64,000 nt of DNA, taken from contig CAVUPU010000004.1 of NCBI GenBank assembly GCA_963743425.1, positions 248,001 to 312,000 on the forward strand, in the 5' to 3' direction. Positions within the stretch are counted from its first letter, which is position 1. Each line of letters opens with the position of its first letter. The translations under genes and the position numbers were made by a program. A model generated the notes under the pieces. It worked only from the letters and a program-made list of their open reading frames with translations, was not told where the DNA came from and ran no database searches. This DNA is from JAJVID01 sp963743425 (GTDB taxonomy: Bacteria > Acidobacteriota > Blastocatellia > RBC074). This document shows positions 1-8,294 of the stretch, in pieces.

Positions 1-866
1 CGTTGGCGCGCACCGCAGCCATTATCTTCTCTTTCGGAAAATCTATCTGCGGGTTCAGGTCGGGCACGCAGAATTTGCAGCGGCGGCCGCAGCCAGTGGT
101 CATCTCGACCACGCCGAAGGTGGTGCGTTTGTCGGGCACGAGCAAGGCTTCGCGTTCTTTCGGGTGACCGACGTCGATCTCGCGCGGCAGCTCTTCGCCG
201 TTGATCGCCTTGCGGAAGAGCGCCATCGTGTCGCCCGATTCGGCTGCGCCCTTCAACCACGCAATCAACGCCGAGTTCATCGAACGAATTGGTCTGCGTG
301 ATCTGCCATCCGCCGGAGCCGCCGACGATGACTTTGAAGTTCCGGCGGTAAGGGCTGTCCTTGATTTTAGCGAACATCAGCCGCGCATAATGCGAATTGA
401 TCGGCATCTTCGACGTGCCGAAGATCGAAGTGTAGACGCCTGCGGCGAAGGTCACGCCGAGCGGGTTGTGCGTCGAGACAGCCACTACGCGTGTGTTGGG
501 GCCGATGAATTTGTCCAGGTCGTCGGGGTAGCAGCAGACAATGTCATCTGGCTGGAATTCTCGCAACAGTGCGGCCTCGACCAGGCGAACGCCCGCCGGC
601 ATGTAGCGCGCCGAGCCGTCCGCGTTGTATTCGACCTCGCGCCAGCGCGGGTATTTCTTGGTCATCATGCCCTCCATCCAGATCGGCATCGAAGCCATTC
701 CCATCTGGATGAAATATCCGGCATGGTCAATCGTCTCGGTGAGCGGCGCCGTCACCACGATCAATTTGCCGCCATCCGCCGGCTCCGTGAATTGTAGAGC
801 TTGCGCATGGCTATCCAATTTGCCATTCGTTGTGTGAGTAGTATTTCTGTCGGGTTGAAGGGACAT
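1..866 (-). CDS. B12-binding/radical SAM protein, 5' part, frameshifted, cut by window edge
   Basis: The minus strand from the ATG at 866 encodes a protein with an N-terminal cobalamin-binding-like Rossmann region (VIVGGSGGWQIT) followed, near the window edge, by TTGCGRRCKFC, which holds the CxxxCxxC cluster motif of radical SAM enzymes. The strong AAGGAGAG ribosome site just before 866 fixes the start. The reading frame is broken: after the residues GVDCVVEG the frame must shift by one base at the CCC run (249-251) to continue as ESGDTMALF and reach the cysteine motif. Without that extra base the protein is continuous to position 1. Substrate is unknown. B12-dependent radical SAM enzymes are mostly methyltransferases or rearrangement enzymes. 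Family call is firm; function is not. Confidence 0.75.
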   Translation of the reverse strand, partial: MSLQPDRNTTHTTNGKLDSHAQALQFTEPADGGKLIVVTAPLTETIDHAGYFIQMGMASMPIWMEGMMTKKYPRWREVEYNADGSARYMPAGVRLVEAALLREFQPDDIVCCYPDDLDKFIGPNTRVVAVSTHNPLGVTFAAGVYTSIFGTSKMPINSHYARLMFAKIKDSPYRRNFKVIVGGSGGWQITQTNSFDELGVDCVVEGRSRIGRHDGALPQGDQRRRAAARDRRRSPERTRSLARARQTHHLRRGRDDHWLRPPLQILRARPEPADRFSEREDNGCGARQ

Positions 867-959
867 AAAGGCTCTCTCCTTAAGGAATCTCAGATTTGAG
901 ATTGGGGATTTGAGATTCGGATTGGTCTCTATCCGTTTCGATTATCATTTATTGCCAAG

Positions 960-1180
960 GCGAATCACGGTTGCTCGCTAAACTGCTTCTGCGTCTCACG
1001 TTCTTTCTGTTCCGCTTCCAATCTGGCGGTTAGCTCTTCGCGCATCTGCCGCCATTCAGACAAAGCCTCCTCACGTCCCTCTGGCGCTCATATTCATTGC
1101 GCGTCTTCTCGTTCAGATATTGCTGGCCTTGATGTCGGAATTTTGAAGGCTGTCAGCCCAGTCTCACAATTGGCGAGAGA
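960..1180 (-). pseudogene. Degenerate charged coiled-coil-like ORF remnant
   Basis: On the minus strand the pieces NEKTRNEYERQR and EEALSEWRQMREELTARLEA, ending in KQFSEQP and a stop near 968, lie in two adjacent frames. Together they read like the charged, helical C-terminus of a small protein. No full-length frame or start is visible. The flanks (about 889-930 and 1196-1240) carry short CTCAGATTTGAGATT-like repeats. It may be a decayed gene or noise. The rest of the 867-1238 gap shows nothing else. Confidence 0.25.
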
Positions 1181-1238
1181 TGCTTTCAGCAAGCGATCTC
1201 AGATTCGAGATTCGAGATCGAGACTTGAGATTGAAATA

Positions 1239-2156
1239 TCACTTGCCTTTCGCTGGACCGCTCACTTTCAACAACGCCAACGCTTCATCTCTCACCGCTT
1301 CCCAGGCGAATGATTTCGGGTCGACGACTTCAAAATGTCCCGCTTTTTCGATTACGACCAGCTTTGCGTCATCGCCCTTTTTCTTCGCGGCATCGGCGTA
1401 ATCTTTGGCCATGGCGAGCGGAATGATGGAGTCGCTGTCGCCCTGCACAATCGCGGAGGGAATTCCCAGTGGCAACAGTTCGATCGGCGACGCCTGGTCG
1501 TAAATCGCGGTTTTATCCGTGGCCGATCCGCCCATCAACTGCGGGATGTTTGCGTCACAGGCCGTGCCGGCGCGCCGCAGATCGGTGACGCCAGCGAGTG
1601 ACACTATGCCGCGCAAGGGCAGGGGATCGGGCGAATAGACGGGGCTGTCTTTCGGCAACATCTTACGCGCCGCCAGCCACAGCGCCAGATGGCCGCCCGC
1701 TGAATGGCCCACGGCGATCACCCGATTGAGGTCGAGCGGATAGGTCTTCGCAATCGTTCGCAGATGATCGGCGGCGCGCGACACGTCTTCAAAAGTGCCC
1801 GGCCAGCCCCCGCCCTGATTGCCCACGCGGCGGTATTCGACGCTCCAGGTCGCGACGCCGGCTTCGGCGAGCGCCGCGCTCAGATGGCCCATATACGAAA
1901 GGCCGTACTGCGACATCCAACACCCGCCGTGAATGACGATGGCGACCGGATGCGGCCCCGCGCCTTTGGGCAGTCGCAGCTCGCCGAATTGAAATTCGTT
2001 TTGGCCGTAAGAGAGACGATGATCGGCCGGCGAAGCGGCGCGAGTCAAAATGTCGCGGGATGATTGCCCTTGTCTCGCGCAGGCGATGGCGAGCGCCTCG
2101 ATCGCAGCCAGAGCGAGAGAAATATAGACGATTGATCGGGAAATGTGAGTGAACAT
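1239..2156 (-). CDS. Secreted or lipoprotein alpha/beta hydrolase
   Basis: 305 residues. A hydrophobic N-terminus (residues 8-26) ends in LAIAC, which could be a lipobox. The fold signatures are the oxyanion motif HGG (76-78), the nucleophile elbow GHSAGG (Ser152), an acid in QGDSDSIIP and the catalytic His in KAGHFEVV. This pattern is that of the BD-FAE/esterase-lipase branch of alpha/beta hydrolases, which cleave ester or amide bonds. Substrate cannot be told. It lies downstream of the aldehyde dehydrogenase on the same strand, but a strong inverted repeat separates them, so co-transcription is doubtful. Confidence 0.85.
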   Translation of the reverse strand: MFTHISRSIVYISLALAAIEALAIACARQGQSSRDILTRAASPADHRLSYGQNEFQFGELRLPKGAGPHPVAIVIHGGCWMSQYGLSYMGHLSAALAEAGVATWSVEYRRVGNQGGGWPGTFEDVSRAADHLRTIAKTYPLDLNRVIAVGHSAGGHLALWLAARKMLPKDSPVYSPDPLPLRGIVSLAGVTDLRRAGTACDANIPQLMGGSATDKTAIYDQASPIELLPLGIPSAIVQGDSDSIIPLAMAKDYADAAKKKGDDAKLVVIEKAGHFEVVDPKSFAWEAVRDEALALLKVSGPAKGK

Positions 2157-2167
2157 CCGTTAAGGTC

Positions 2168-2224
2168 GGTGGTTGGTGGTTGGTGGTTGGTAGCTTTAAC
2201 CAAAACCAACCACCAACCACCAAC
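2168..2224. repeat. Inverted repeat of GGTTGGTGG units
   Basis: Left arm (2168-2191) is built from tandem GGTGGTTGGT units and the right arm (2199-2224) is its complement, giving a long hairpin in the short gap between two minus-strand genes. It could act as a transcription stop or be a mobile palindrome; there is no clear T-tract. Confidence 0.7.
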
Positions 2225-2226
2225 GG

Positions 2227-3783
2227 TTATTTGCCCAGTATCGCTCTCAGCTTTGCGCCAAGTCGGGTCGAAAACATCGCGCCGAGCAATCGTAACATCA
2301 ATCGCTCGGTCTTTGCATTATACGGGTACCAGAACGGGTCGCGCTTCAGACCGAAGCGATCAGTGACGACGACCTGTTGGTGGCAGAAGCGGCGGATGCC
2401 TTCCGCGCCGTGGCGCTTGCCGATGCCGCTCTCTTTCAATCCGCCCGAAGGCGCGTCGGTGACTGCGAACCCGGCGATCACGTCATTGACGCAGGTGACG
2501 CCGGCCTCGACCTGAGCGGCGATCTTTTCGCCCCTGGCTTTGTCGCGCGTGAATACGCTGGCGTTCAACCCGTAGCGCGAATCATTCGCCAGGCGCAAGG
2601 CCTCATCTTCGTCCCTCACGCGCATAATCGGCAGCACAGGGCCGAAGGTCTCTTCGGTCATGATCTTCATCGAGTGGTTGACGTTTGAAAGAACCGTCGG
2701 CTCAAAGAAACGGCCTGGGAGGTTCGGGTTGCGGCGGCCTCCGGTGAGGATTTGCGCGCCGCGCGTTTTCGCGTCGTCAATGTGATCTTCGACGATCTCG
2801 ACCTGCTTGGGAAAAGTCATCGCGCCGACATTGACGCGCGTCTCGGTCCCGCTCGCATCGGCCCCCTGGCGCAACGCGCGGGTCTTTTCGACGACGCGGC
2901 GAGTGAAGTCATCGGCGACGGCGTCTTCGACGTAAACGCGTTCGACCGAGATGCAGACCTGGCCCGAATTGGTGAACGCGCCCCAGACCGCCGCGTTGGC
3001 CGCGCGCTCGATGTCGGCGTCGCGCAAAACGATCATCGGGTCTTTGCCGCCGAGTTCGAGGCTCACCGGAACCAGACGCTTCGCCGCGCGTTCGGCGACA
3101 ATCTTGCCTGTGCGCGCGCTGCCGGTGAACGCGATCATATCAGCTTCATCAACCAGCGCGCCTCCTGTCTCGCCATAGCCGTTGACGACTTGCAAAATGT
3201 CCGCCGGCAGGCCGTGTTCGCTGAAGGCATGCTGCAAAAGCTCGGCGCCGCGCATGGCGATCAGCGGAGTCCATTCCGACGGTTTGATCACCACGGCATT
3301 GCCCGCGGCCAATGCCGAAACCGCTTCGCCGATGGTCAGGATCAGCGGGAAATTCCACGGCGTGATCATCCCGATGACGCCGCGCGGCTGGTAATGCACG
3401 GTGACCTTTTTGTTGCGCAACAGGTGCGGCGTCACCCGATACGGCTTCAGGAAACGGCGCGCCTGTTTTGAATAAAACGTCAGCGCGTCGCAGACGTAAG
3501 TGATCTCGACCAGGGCTTCGAGTCGCGGCTTGCCGTTCTCCCGGCAGATCAATTCGATCAACTCTTCGCTGTGAGCGATCAGATGGTCGCGGGCCGAGAG
3601 CAGAACCTTCGCGCGCTGCTTGAAATCCTTCGCGCTCCACGCGTGAAAAGCTTCGCGGGCGCGCTTCGCCGCGGCGCGCACATCGAGCGGCGAATCGACC
3701 TCGACCTCTCCTATTTTTTCCAGCGTCGCGGGGCTGTGAACTTCGATTTTCTGTCTTGCTTCGACACTAAGACGCTGCGCCAT
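2227..3783 (-). CDS. NAD(P)-dependent aldehyde dehydrogenase
   Basis: 518 residues, the usual length plus a C-terminal extension. Visible signatures are TPWNFP (Asn144), the general base in SLELGGKDP (Glu243) and the catalytic cysteine in GQVCIS (Cys277). The cofactor loop FTGSARTGK is also present. It oxidises aldehydes to acids in the cytosol. The basic, hydrophobic tail (residues ~480-518, WYPYNAKTERLMLRLLGAMF) resembles the membrane-leaning tails of long-chain/fatty aldehyde dehydrogenases, which hints at a lipid aldehyde substrate. That is inference. It stands as the first gene of the minus-strand run 3783 to 1239. Confidence 0.92.
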   Translation of the reverse strand: MAQRLSVEARQKIEVHSPATLEKIGEVEVDSPLDVRAAAKRAREAFHAWSAKDFKQRAKVLLSARDHLIAHSEELIELICRENGKPRLEALVEITYVCDALTFYSKQARRFLKPYRVTPHLLRNKKVTVHYQPRGVIGMITPWNFPLILTIGEAVSALAAGNAVVIKPSEWTPLIAMRGAELLQHAFSEHGLPADILQVVNGYGETGGALVDEADMIAFTGSARTGKIVAERAAKRLVPVSLELGGKDPMIVLRDADIERAANAAVWGAFTNSGQVCISVERVYVEDAVADDFTRRVVEKTRALRQGADASGTETRVNVGAMTFPKQVEIVEDHIDDAKTRGAQILTGGRRNPNLPGRFFEPTVLSNVNHSMKIMTEETFGPVLPIMRVRDEDEALRLANDSRYGLNASVFTRDKARGEKIAAQVEAGVTCVNDVIAGFAVTDAPSGGLKESGIGKRHGAEGIRRFCHQQVVVTDRFGLKRDPFWYPYNAKTERLMLRLLGAMFSTRLGAKLRAILGK

Positions 3784-3804
3784 GATCGGCCTCCAGGATT
3801 CTTA

Positions 3805-4578
3805 TCAATCATTCGTGATAGTGAACAATAGACGGCCCAGGTATGAAACTTTCCCACCGCCTTCTGTCATTGGTTGAAACTTCCACTTTACCGCCGCCTG
3901 CAATACGAAATCACGTAACAGAGGGTGGCCGATGTTTGCTTTTGCGCAAACAACCTTACCATCCTCATTCACCAGAAGATCGACGAACAGAGTGGATCTG
4001 ATATTTTTGAGGTGGGGATCGCGACGGGGATCGACTTTGTAAATCGCTCTGTTTTCCATTTCTTTCTGGCCAAACCGAACCGGCTTCCCATTATCGTCTT
4101 TGAGCAGTCGCGCGCCGGTTTCGCATAGTAAGCCTTGCGGCTCGGTGACGCTGTCAGTAATGTCATCTGGGTCTGACAAATTGAACGTGATCAGGCTGCT
4201 GACCGAAACCGCTTTTCCTTTAACCTCCACCGGTTGAAATCGCCACTTCATTAAAGCCTCTGAAACAGGCGCCCTGAGCAACGGATGACCGACTATATAT
4301 TGGAAACACTCGACCCTGCCTTCAGTATTGATCAATGCCAACAACTGAACACTACCTGAGCACCGGCAGGATTTCGGATATGCCGGTTTCTCATACCAAA
4401 TTATTCTCGGTCCCAATTCTTTTGCAGGAAAAAAAAACGGCTTGCCATTCTTATTGCGCAACAAATTGGGATCATCCTTGCATGGCCATTTTGATTCTTT
4501 GTCTTGAGAGAGATGGATCGGCGAGAGCGCCACAAGCAAGCAAACACAGAACACTATTGGCCAGATTCGCCCATTCAT
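3805..4578 (-). CDS. Secreted protein with two TonB C-terminal-like domains
   Basis: 257 residues. An N-terminal hydrophobic segment (residues 5-21) suggests export. Two similar blocks follow, each with a PEXX-like start, a GRV or GKV turn and the hallmark KWRFQP or KWKFQP: residues ~50-132 (HPLLRAPVSEALMKWRFQP) and ~165-255 (HPLLRDFVLQAAVKWKFQP). These are TonB C-terminal domain repeats as found in many Acidobacteriota and Bacteroidota proteins. There is no proline-rich linker and no clear ExbB/ExbD neighbour, so it is unlikely to be the energising TonB itself. The internal duplication is plain. Confidence 0.8.
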   Translation of the reverse strand: MNGRIWPIVFCVCLLVALSPIHLSQDKESKWPCKDDPNLLRNKNGKPFFFPAKELGPRIIWYEKPAYPKSCRCSGSVQLLALINTEGRVECFQYIVGHPLLRAPVSEALMKWRFQPVEVKGKAVSVSSLITFNLSDPDDITDSVTEPQGLLCETGARLLKDDNGKPVRFGQKEMENRAIYKVDPRRDPHLKNIRSTLFVDLLVNEDGKVVCAKANIGHPLLRDFVLQAAVKWKFQPMTEGGGKVSYLGRLLFTITND

Positions 4579-4593
4579 TGTAATCTCAAGCCG

Positions 4594-5211
4594 TTATGCT
4601 TTCGCAACGATATTGAAGTTGACCACGACCTCGTTCTTCACCTTTATCGTTCCGCCGGCCGCCGAATAGGGCGTGATGCCGTAGTCGGTCTGTTTGAGCG
4701 TATATTTGCCGGTGGCGCGAAGCTGTTGCGGCGTGATGGTCGCCGCGACCGGAACCGCGATTCGCTTCGTCACGCCGCGCAATGTCAGGTCGCCGTTCAA
4801 GACGAAGCTGTATGCGTCATTCCCCGTCTGCTTCACGTCGCTGACCGAGGCCGATTTGAATGTGATCTTCTGATGCTTCGCCGATTCAAGGACTTCTTTG
4901 TGCATCGAGTCGTAGATCTTCTTTTTATCTTCTTCGCTGGGCTTTTTATCCAACACCGCCAGTGAGGTCGCATCGATCTCCATCTCCAGCGATCCTCCCG
5001 CCGCGCCGGCTTCGGGAATGACGACGCGCCCGCTGAAAGATTTTACGCCGATCTCGTGGTCGTGCGCGAGCATGCTGAAAAGCCCGGCCTTGCCTGCGAA
5101 GACCCAGAAACTGCTCTCCGACGCGACGATTGTGTAAGTTCGCGTCCGGGATTGTCCGAACGCGAAGACGGCCAACAACAGCAACGGAAATACGTATCGT
5201 GTCTTCATCAT
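4594..5211 (-). CDS. YceI family periplasmic protein
   Basis: About 205 residues from the ATG at 5211. A longer frame starts at 5250, but AAGGAGGC sits immediately before 5211 and the signal peptide MMKTRYVFPLLLLAVFAFGQ begins there. The mature part has the YceI lipocalin-like pattern: YTIVASESSFWVFAG at the start, the middle GDLTLRGVTK and the end TDYGITPYSAAGGTIKVKNEVVVNF. YceI proteins bind isoprenoid-like lipids in the periplasm; the biological role is uncertain. It lies 13 nt downstream of a second YceI gene and is surely co-transcribed with it. Confidence 0.9.
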   Translation of the reverse strand: MMKTRYVFPLLLLAVFAFGQSRTRTYTIVASESSFWVFAGKAGLFSMLAHDHEIGVKSFSGRVVIPEAGAAGGSLEMEIDATSLAVLDKKPSEEDKKKIYDSMHKEVLESAKHQKITFKSASVSDVKQTGNDAYSFVLNGDLTLRGVTKRIAVPVAATITPQQLRATGKYTLKQTDYGITPYSAAGGTIKVKNEVVVNFNIVAKA

Positions 5212-5224
5212 TGCCTCCTTACGG

Positions 5225-5893
5225 CTACGGCGACTTCGCGACGATTGCAAAGTTGATCTTCACCTCATCGCCGATCCTGATCAATCCCAGCTTGCCCGAA
5301 TACGGCGCTATCCCGAAATCGGTTTGCTTCAATTTGGCTTCGCCGGTCGCGCGGAGCTGATCTTTGGCGATCGTGACGGTGACGGGAAAGGAGACCCGTT
5401 TCGTCGCGTCGCGCAAGGTGAGATCGCCGTTAAGAGTGAAAGCGCGCGTCTCGCCGGATTTGCGCGCGTCGCTGACCGAAACGGAGACGAATTTGATCTT
5501 GGGGAATTTGTCCGATTCGAGAGCCAGGTTGTTCAAGACATTGTGAAACTCCCTGCGCTCGAACTCGGTCATGCCCTCGTCAGCGTTGGTGAGCGATTTC
5601 GCTTCGGCCTCGACTTCGACTGCGATCCGAGACTCGTCTCTCTCCGATACCTCGACCTTGCCGCTGAAGTTTTTGACTTCAACGCGATGAGTCGAGTACC
5701 GCCTGGCGATGAATCCCTCTTGCGTGAGCGTCGCAGTGACCCGGCTCTGCGAAAGGTTGATTGTGTATACGCGCGTTTTGTCTTCCCGCTTCGAGCGCTG
5801 CGCTGACAAGTTCTGATTTTGCGCGAGCAGGAGGATAACTAAACAGGCGATGGGCGCGACGCGACGCGGAATTGCCAAGACCAGTTTTTTCAT
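5225..5893 (-). CDS. YceI family periplasmic protein (paralogue)
   Basis: 222 residues with a signal peptide (PRRVAPIACLVILLLAQNQ). Core signatures match its neighbour: RVYTINLSQSRVTATL, NGDLTLRDATKR and TDFGIAPYSGKLG. The pair looks like a tandem duplication that has since diverged, and the upstream copy has a longer linker (AKSLTNADEGMTEFER). AGGAGGCGCAGCA precedes the ATG. Ligand is unknown; YceI family members bind polyprenyl chains or amphiphiles. Confidence 0.9.
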   Translation of the reverse strand: MKKLVLAIPRRVAPIACLVILLLAQNQNLSAQRSKREDKTRVYTINLSQSRVTATLTQEGFIARRYSTHRVEVKNFSGKVEVSERDESRIAVEVEAEAKSLTNADEGMTEFERREFHNVLNNLALESDKFPKIKFVSVSVSDARKSGETRAFTLNGDLTLRDATKRVSFPVTVTIAKDQLRATGEAKLKQTDFGIAPYSGKLGLIRIGDEVKINFAIVAKSP

Positions 5894-5917
5894 TGCTGCG
5901 CCTCCTTGAAACGATTG

Positions 5918-6337
5918 CTAACCTCGGTAGCTTCCGCCATCAACCGACTCGACTACCACTGCCGTTCCGTAAGCCAGCACTTCGGTCACGCCGCTCATCA
6001 CCTCGTTGGCGTCGTACCGGGCGCCGATGATGGCGTTCGCCCCGACCTCGGAAGCGTGATGGATCATGATTTCAAAAGCCTCGCCGCGCGCCTTCTCGCA
6101 AAGTTGCGTGAAGAGCGTGATGTTGCCGCCGACCAATGTTTGCAGGGTTCCGCCGATCGTGCCGAAGACCGAGCGCGAACGCACTGTGATGCCGCGCACA
6201 ACGCCAAGATTGCGCACGATGCGGAAGCCCGGCAATTCAAACGCGGTCGTGACCATATGATGCGCGACCGAATAACGCGGCGGCGCGACGGGATAAGGCG
6301 CTTGTCTATTGACCTGGTTATCCATTTGGTTATCCAT
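5918..6337 (-). CDS. YbjQ/UPF0145 heavy-metal-binding-type protein
   Basis: 139 residues from the ATG at 6337 (MDNQMDNQVNRQ); the frame is open further upstream to 6571, but GAAGGAACG lies about nine bases before 6337 and the upstream part is unlike the family. The conserved core is FRIVRNLGVVRGITVRSRS, the alpha-helix LCEKARGEAFEIM and GANAIIGARYDAN. YbjQ proteins form small oligomers and are annotated as putative heavy-metal binding; function is not settled. Confidence 0.88.
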   Translation of the reverse strand: MDNQMDNQVNRQAPYPVAPPRYSVAHHMVTTAFELPGFRIVRNLGVVRGITVRSRSVFGTIGGTLQTLVGGNITLFTQLCEKARGEAFEIMIHHASEVGANAIIGARYDANEVMSGVTEVLAYGTAVVVESVDGGSYRG

Positions 6338-6513
6338 TGAAGATCGTTCCTTCTTCGAAGCGAGAGACGGAAGCCATGCCGACCAATTGCGCGAGCCATC
6401 GGTCCGTCTCCCTTGGCGAAAGCAATCTGACGGTTTGCGCGCCTCTTTGTTCCAGAGCCGTAAGCAGAGGCGGATATTCCCTGCGGCGGCGATCGATCGA
6501 CGTTCTGAGAGAA

Positions 6514-6924
6514 TTACGAAAACAGATCGCCCTGTCTCTTCGCCTCTTCGTCGTACTCCGGCGGCGTCCACAAATATTTCTCGATCTGGCAGCGGCCTTT
6601 TTCATTGAAGACGATGCCTTCAGCTTCGAGCAGCCGTTGTTGCAGATCGGGCGGCGTGGTCACCCCGGCGGTCGAACATCCGCCCTGGGCGTTGATCACG
6701 CGGTGCCAGGGGATGCTGCGCCCGTCATCAGGTGTCGCGTGCATGACGTTGCCGATGGCTCGCGCGTCATAGCCCGCGCCGAGCACACGAGCGACCTGTC
6801 CGTAACTCATCACCCGCCCGGCGGGAATTCGCAAGACGAGTTCATAGACGCGCTCGCGGAAACTCGGCTCGTCTTGAGGCCGGCCTTTGACGACGTTTGC
6901 GATTGGTTTTTCCCGTTGCGCCAT
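6514..6924 (-). CDS. Alkyltransferase-like DNA repair protein
   Basis: 136 residues with the MGMT fold: winged-helix region VMSYGQVARVLGAGYDARAIGNVM, then IPWHRVINAQGG. Active MGMT has PCHRV. Here Trp73 replaces the alkyl-accepting cysteine, which defines alkyltransferase-like (ATL) proteins. These bind O6-alkylguanine and hand the lesion to nucleotide excision repair instead of repairing it directly. This fits the presence of mfd later in the window, though they are unlinked. The C-terminus (CQIEKYLWTPPEYDEEAKRQ) is longer than in E. coli Atl. Confidence 0.9.
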   Translation of the reverse strand: MAQREKPIANVVKGRPQDEPSFRERVYELVLRIPAGRVMSYGQVARVLGAGYDARAIGNVMHATPDDGRSIPWHRVINAQGGCSTAGVTTPPDLQQRLLEAEGIVFNEKGRCQIEKYLWTPPEYDEEAKRQGDLFS

Positions 6925-6930
6925 CTTAAT

Positions 6931-7419
6931 TCAGCGTCCGTCATCGAAGTCTTGAATAGTCTCGGCCGAGAAGAGCGGCGGCACTTCGCAGCCGGCAATG
7001 CGCAAATAGGTGTAAAGCTGGCCGCGATGGTGGATTTCGTGTTCAAGGGTCGCCTTCAGCGTGGCCATCCGCGTTAAGGGGCGGTCAGGGCCGAACGGGG
7101 CAACGTCTTCGGCGAGTTGTTCGGCGGTGAGCGTCGCGACTTTGGCCACCGCCTCTTCGTGAGCTTTGTCGAAGGCGGTGAGCGCCGCGGCGGTACCGTT
7201 GAGCGGCGCCGGCCACTCTTTGGGGAACGAGCCGGTCAGCGCAGCCTCGATCAACCCGGCCTCGGAAATCCACAAGTGATTCACCAGTTCTCCAAGCGAC
7301 ATACCTGATTCACATGGCTTCCAATCGTATTTGTCGTCCGGCGCAACCGCCATGAGCGTTTTCGTCTGTTGATGAATCCGGTTCCAGCTTTTGATGTATG
7401 AGTCGAGATGTGAAGACAT
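6931..7419 (-). CDS. DinB family protein
   Basis: 162 residues from the ATG at 7419 (MSSHLDSYIKSWNRIHQ) with AAGGATC upstream; the frame extends to 7503 but through a repeat-like spacer. DinB four-helix proteins bind a metal with three histidines; here candidates are His in LGELVNHLW and the pair in LEHEIHHRGQLYTYL. The fold is shared with bacillithiol/mycothiol-dependent S-transferases. It lies six bases before the alkyltransferase-like gene, probably in one transcript. Confidence 0.85.
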   Translation of the reverse strand: MSSHLDSYIKSWNRIHQQTKTLMAVAPDDKYDWKPCESGMSLGELVNHLWISEAGLIEAALTGSFPKEWPAPLNGTAAALTAFDKAHEEAVAKVATLTAEQLAEDVAPFGPDRPLTRMATLKATLEHEIHHRGQLYTYLRIAGCEVPPLFSAETIQDFDDGR

Positions 7420-7445
7420 AGTAAGATCCTTTCGGTTGATGGTTC

Positions 7446-7545
7446 TTCGATTGCGGATTGCTGATTGAGAAAGATGTTTTATTCGCGCCTTCGCAAGCCG
7501 CAATCTGAGAGGGATAATTCAAAAATCCGCAATCCGCAATCAGTT
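7446..7545. repeat. Short inverted repeat GATTGCGGATT / AATCCGCAATC
   Basis: A GATTGCGGATTGCTGATT motif near 7449 and its complement AATCCGCAATCCGCAATC near 7525 flank about 60 bases between the cyclase and DinB genes. The repeat ends at the stop codon of the upstream gene. It may be a transcription-terminating stem or a decayed palindrome. Confidence 0.5.
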
Positions 7546-8172
7546 GAATGTCCGCAACACGACGCGCGCCGGGCCGCCGTCGCCGTCCTTGATCTTCAGC
7601 GGCAGACAGATCAACTCGTAATCGCCGGGCGCAACTTCACTCAGGTCTAATCCCTCGACGATGTAAACATTATTGCCGAGCAGCGTCCAGTGAGTGGTCG
7701 GTTTGTCGAATCCGAACTTCTCGACGGAGAGGTAATCAATGCCGACCAGCTTCACGCCGCGCGCGACCAGCGCTTCGGCGGCGTCGGTTTCGAGGTAGAC
7801 GAAATCTTTTTGAAACTCGTTCGTTTCGCGCCAGAACCGCGAGTTTCGCGTTTTGAAGAGCACGCGCGACGCGCCATCGAGATCGAATGTCGAAAGCAGC
7901 GCAGCGTCAATCGAAGCGACGTCGCCAGCGTCAATGACGCGGGCCGGGCCGATGAAGACTTCAAGCGGCGCCCGGTCTAGCGCGACGCCGTCCTTCATAA
8001 AATGGTAAGGCGGATCGACGTGTGTGCCGATGTGCGTGCTGAAACTGATCCGCGAGACGCGCGCGATATCGCCCTTTTCGAGCGATTGTGTTCGTTCGAT
8101 ATGAATCGGAGGATCGCCGGGATAGACAGGAAGGTCGTTCGAGATCGTAACTGTGACGTCGTAAATTTTCAT
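7540..8172 (-). CDS. Cyclase family protein (kynurenine formamidase-like)
   Basis: 210 residues, typical for the family. The metal-binding signature HIGTHVDPPYHF is complete (His47, His51, Asp53, His57), preceded by the family start YDVTVTISNDLPVYPGDPP. Members hydrolyse N-formylkynurenine (KynB), cyclise or open related amides, and are cytosolic Zn or Mn enzymes. No other tryptophan-catabolic gene is nearby, so the exact substrate stays open. Confidence 0.88.
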   Translation of the reverse strand: MKIYDVTVTISNDLPVYPGDPPIHIERTQSLEKGDIARVSRISFSTHIGTHVDPPYHFMKDGVALDRAPLEVFIGPARVIDAGDVASIDAALLSTFDLDGASRVLFKTRNSRFWRETNEFQKDFVYLETDAAEALVARGVKLVGIDYLSVEKFGFDKPTTHWTLLGNNVYIVEGLDLSEVAPGDYELICLPLKIKDGDGGPARVVLRTFN

Positions 8173-8294
8173 CGCTCGCCTTCTGATTATCGTATTGAAC
8201 GCTGTTTTAAGGACGGGGCGAGTATAGAAATCGGCGGCGGGCTTGTCAATTTTGGTGTAAGCTAGGTCTCAAATCGAATGAAAGAGAGGAAGTT

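Noticed and set aside
201..797. A long rightward open frame at the left edge.
   Set aside because: It lies antisense to the radical SAM gene; the minus-strand frames carry the conserved motif.
6330..6513. A possible small minus-strand ORF ending in SRFEEGTIFNG, overlapping the YbjQ start.
   Set aside because: No ATG, GTG or TTG start lies between the preceding stop and the similarity-free body, and there is no ribosome site.
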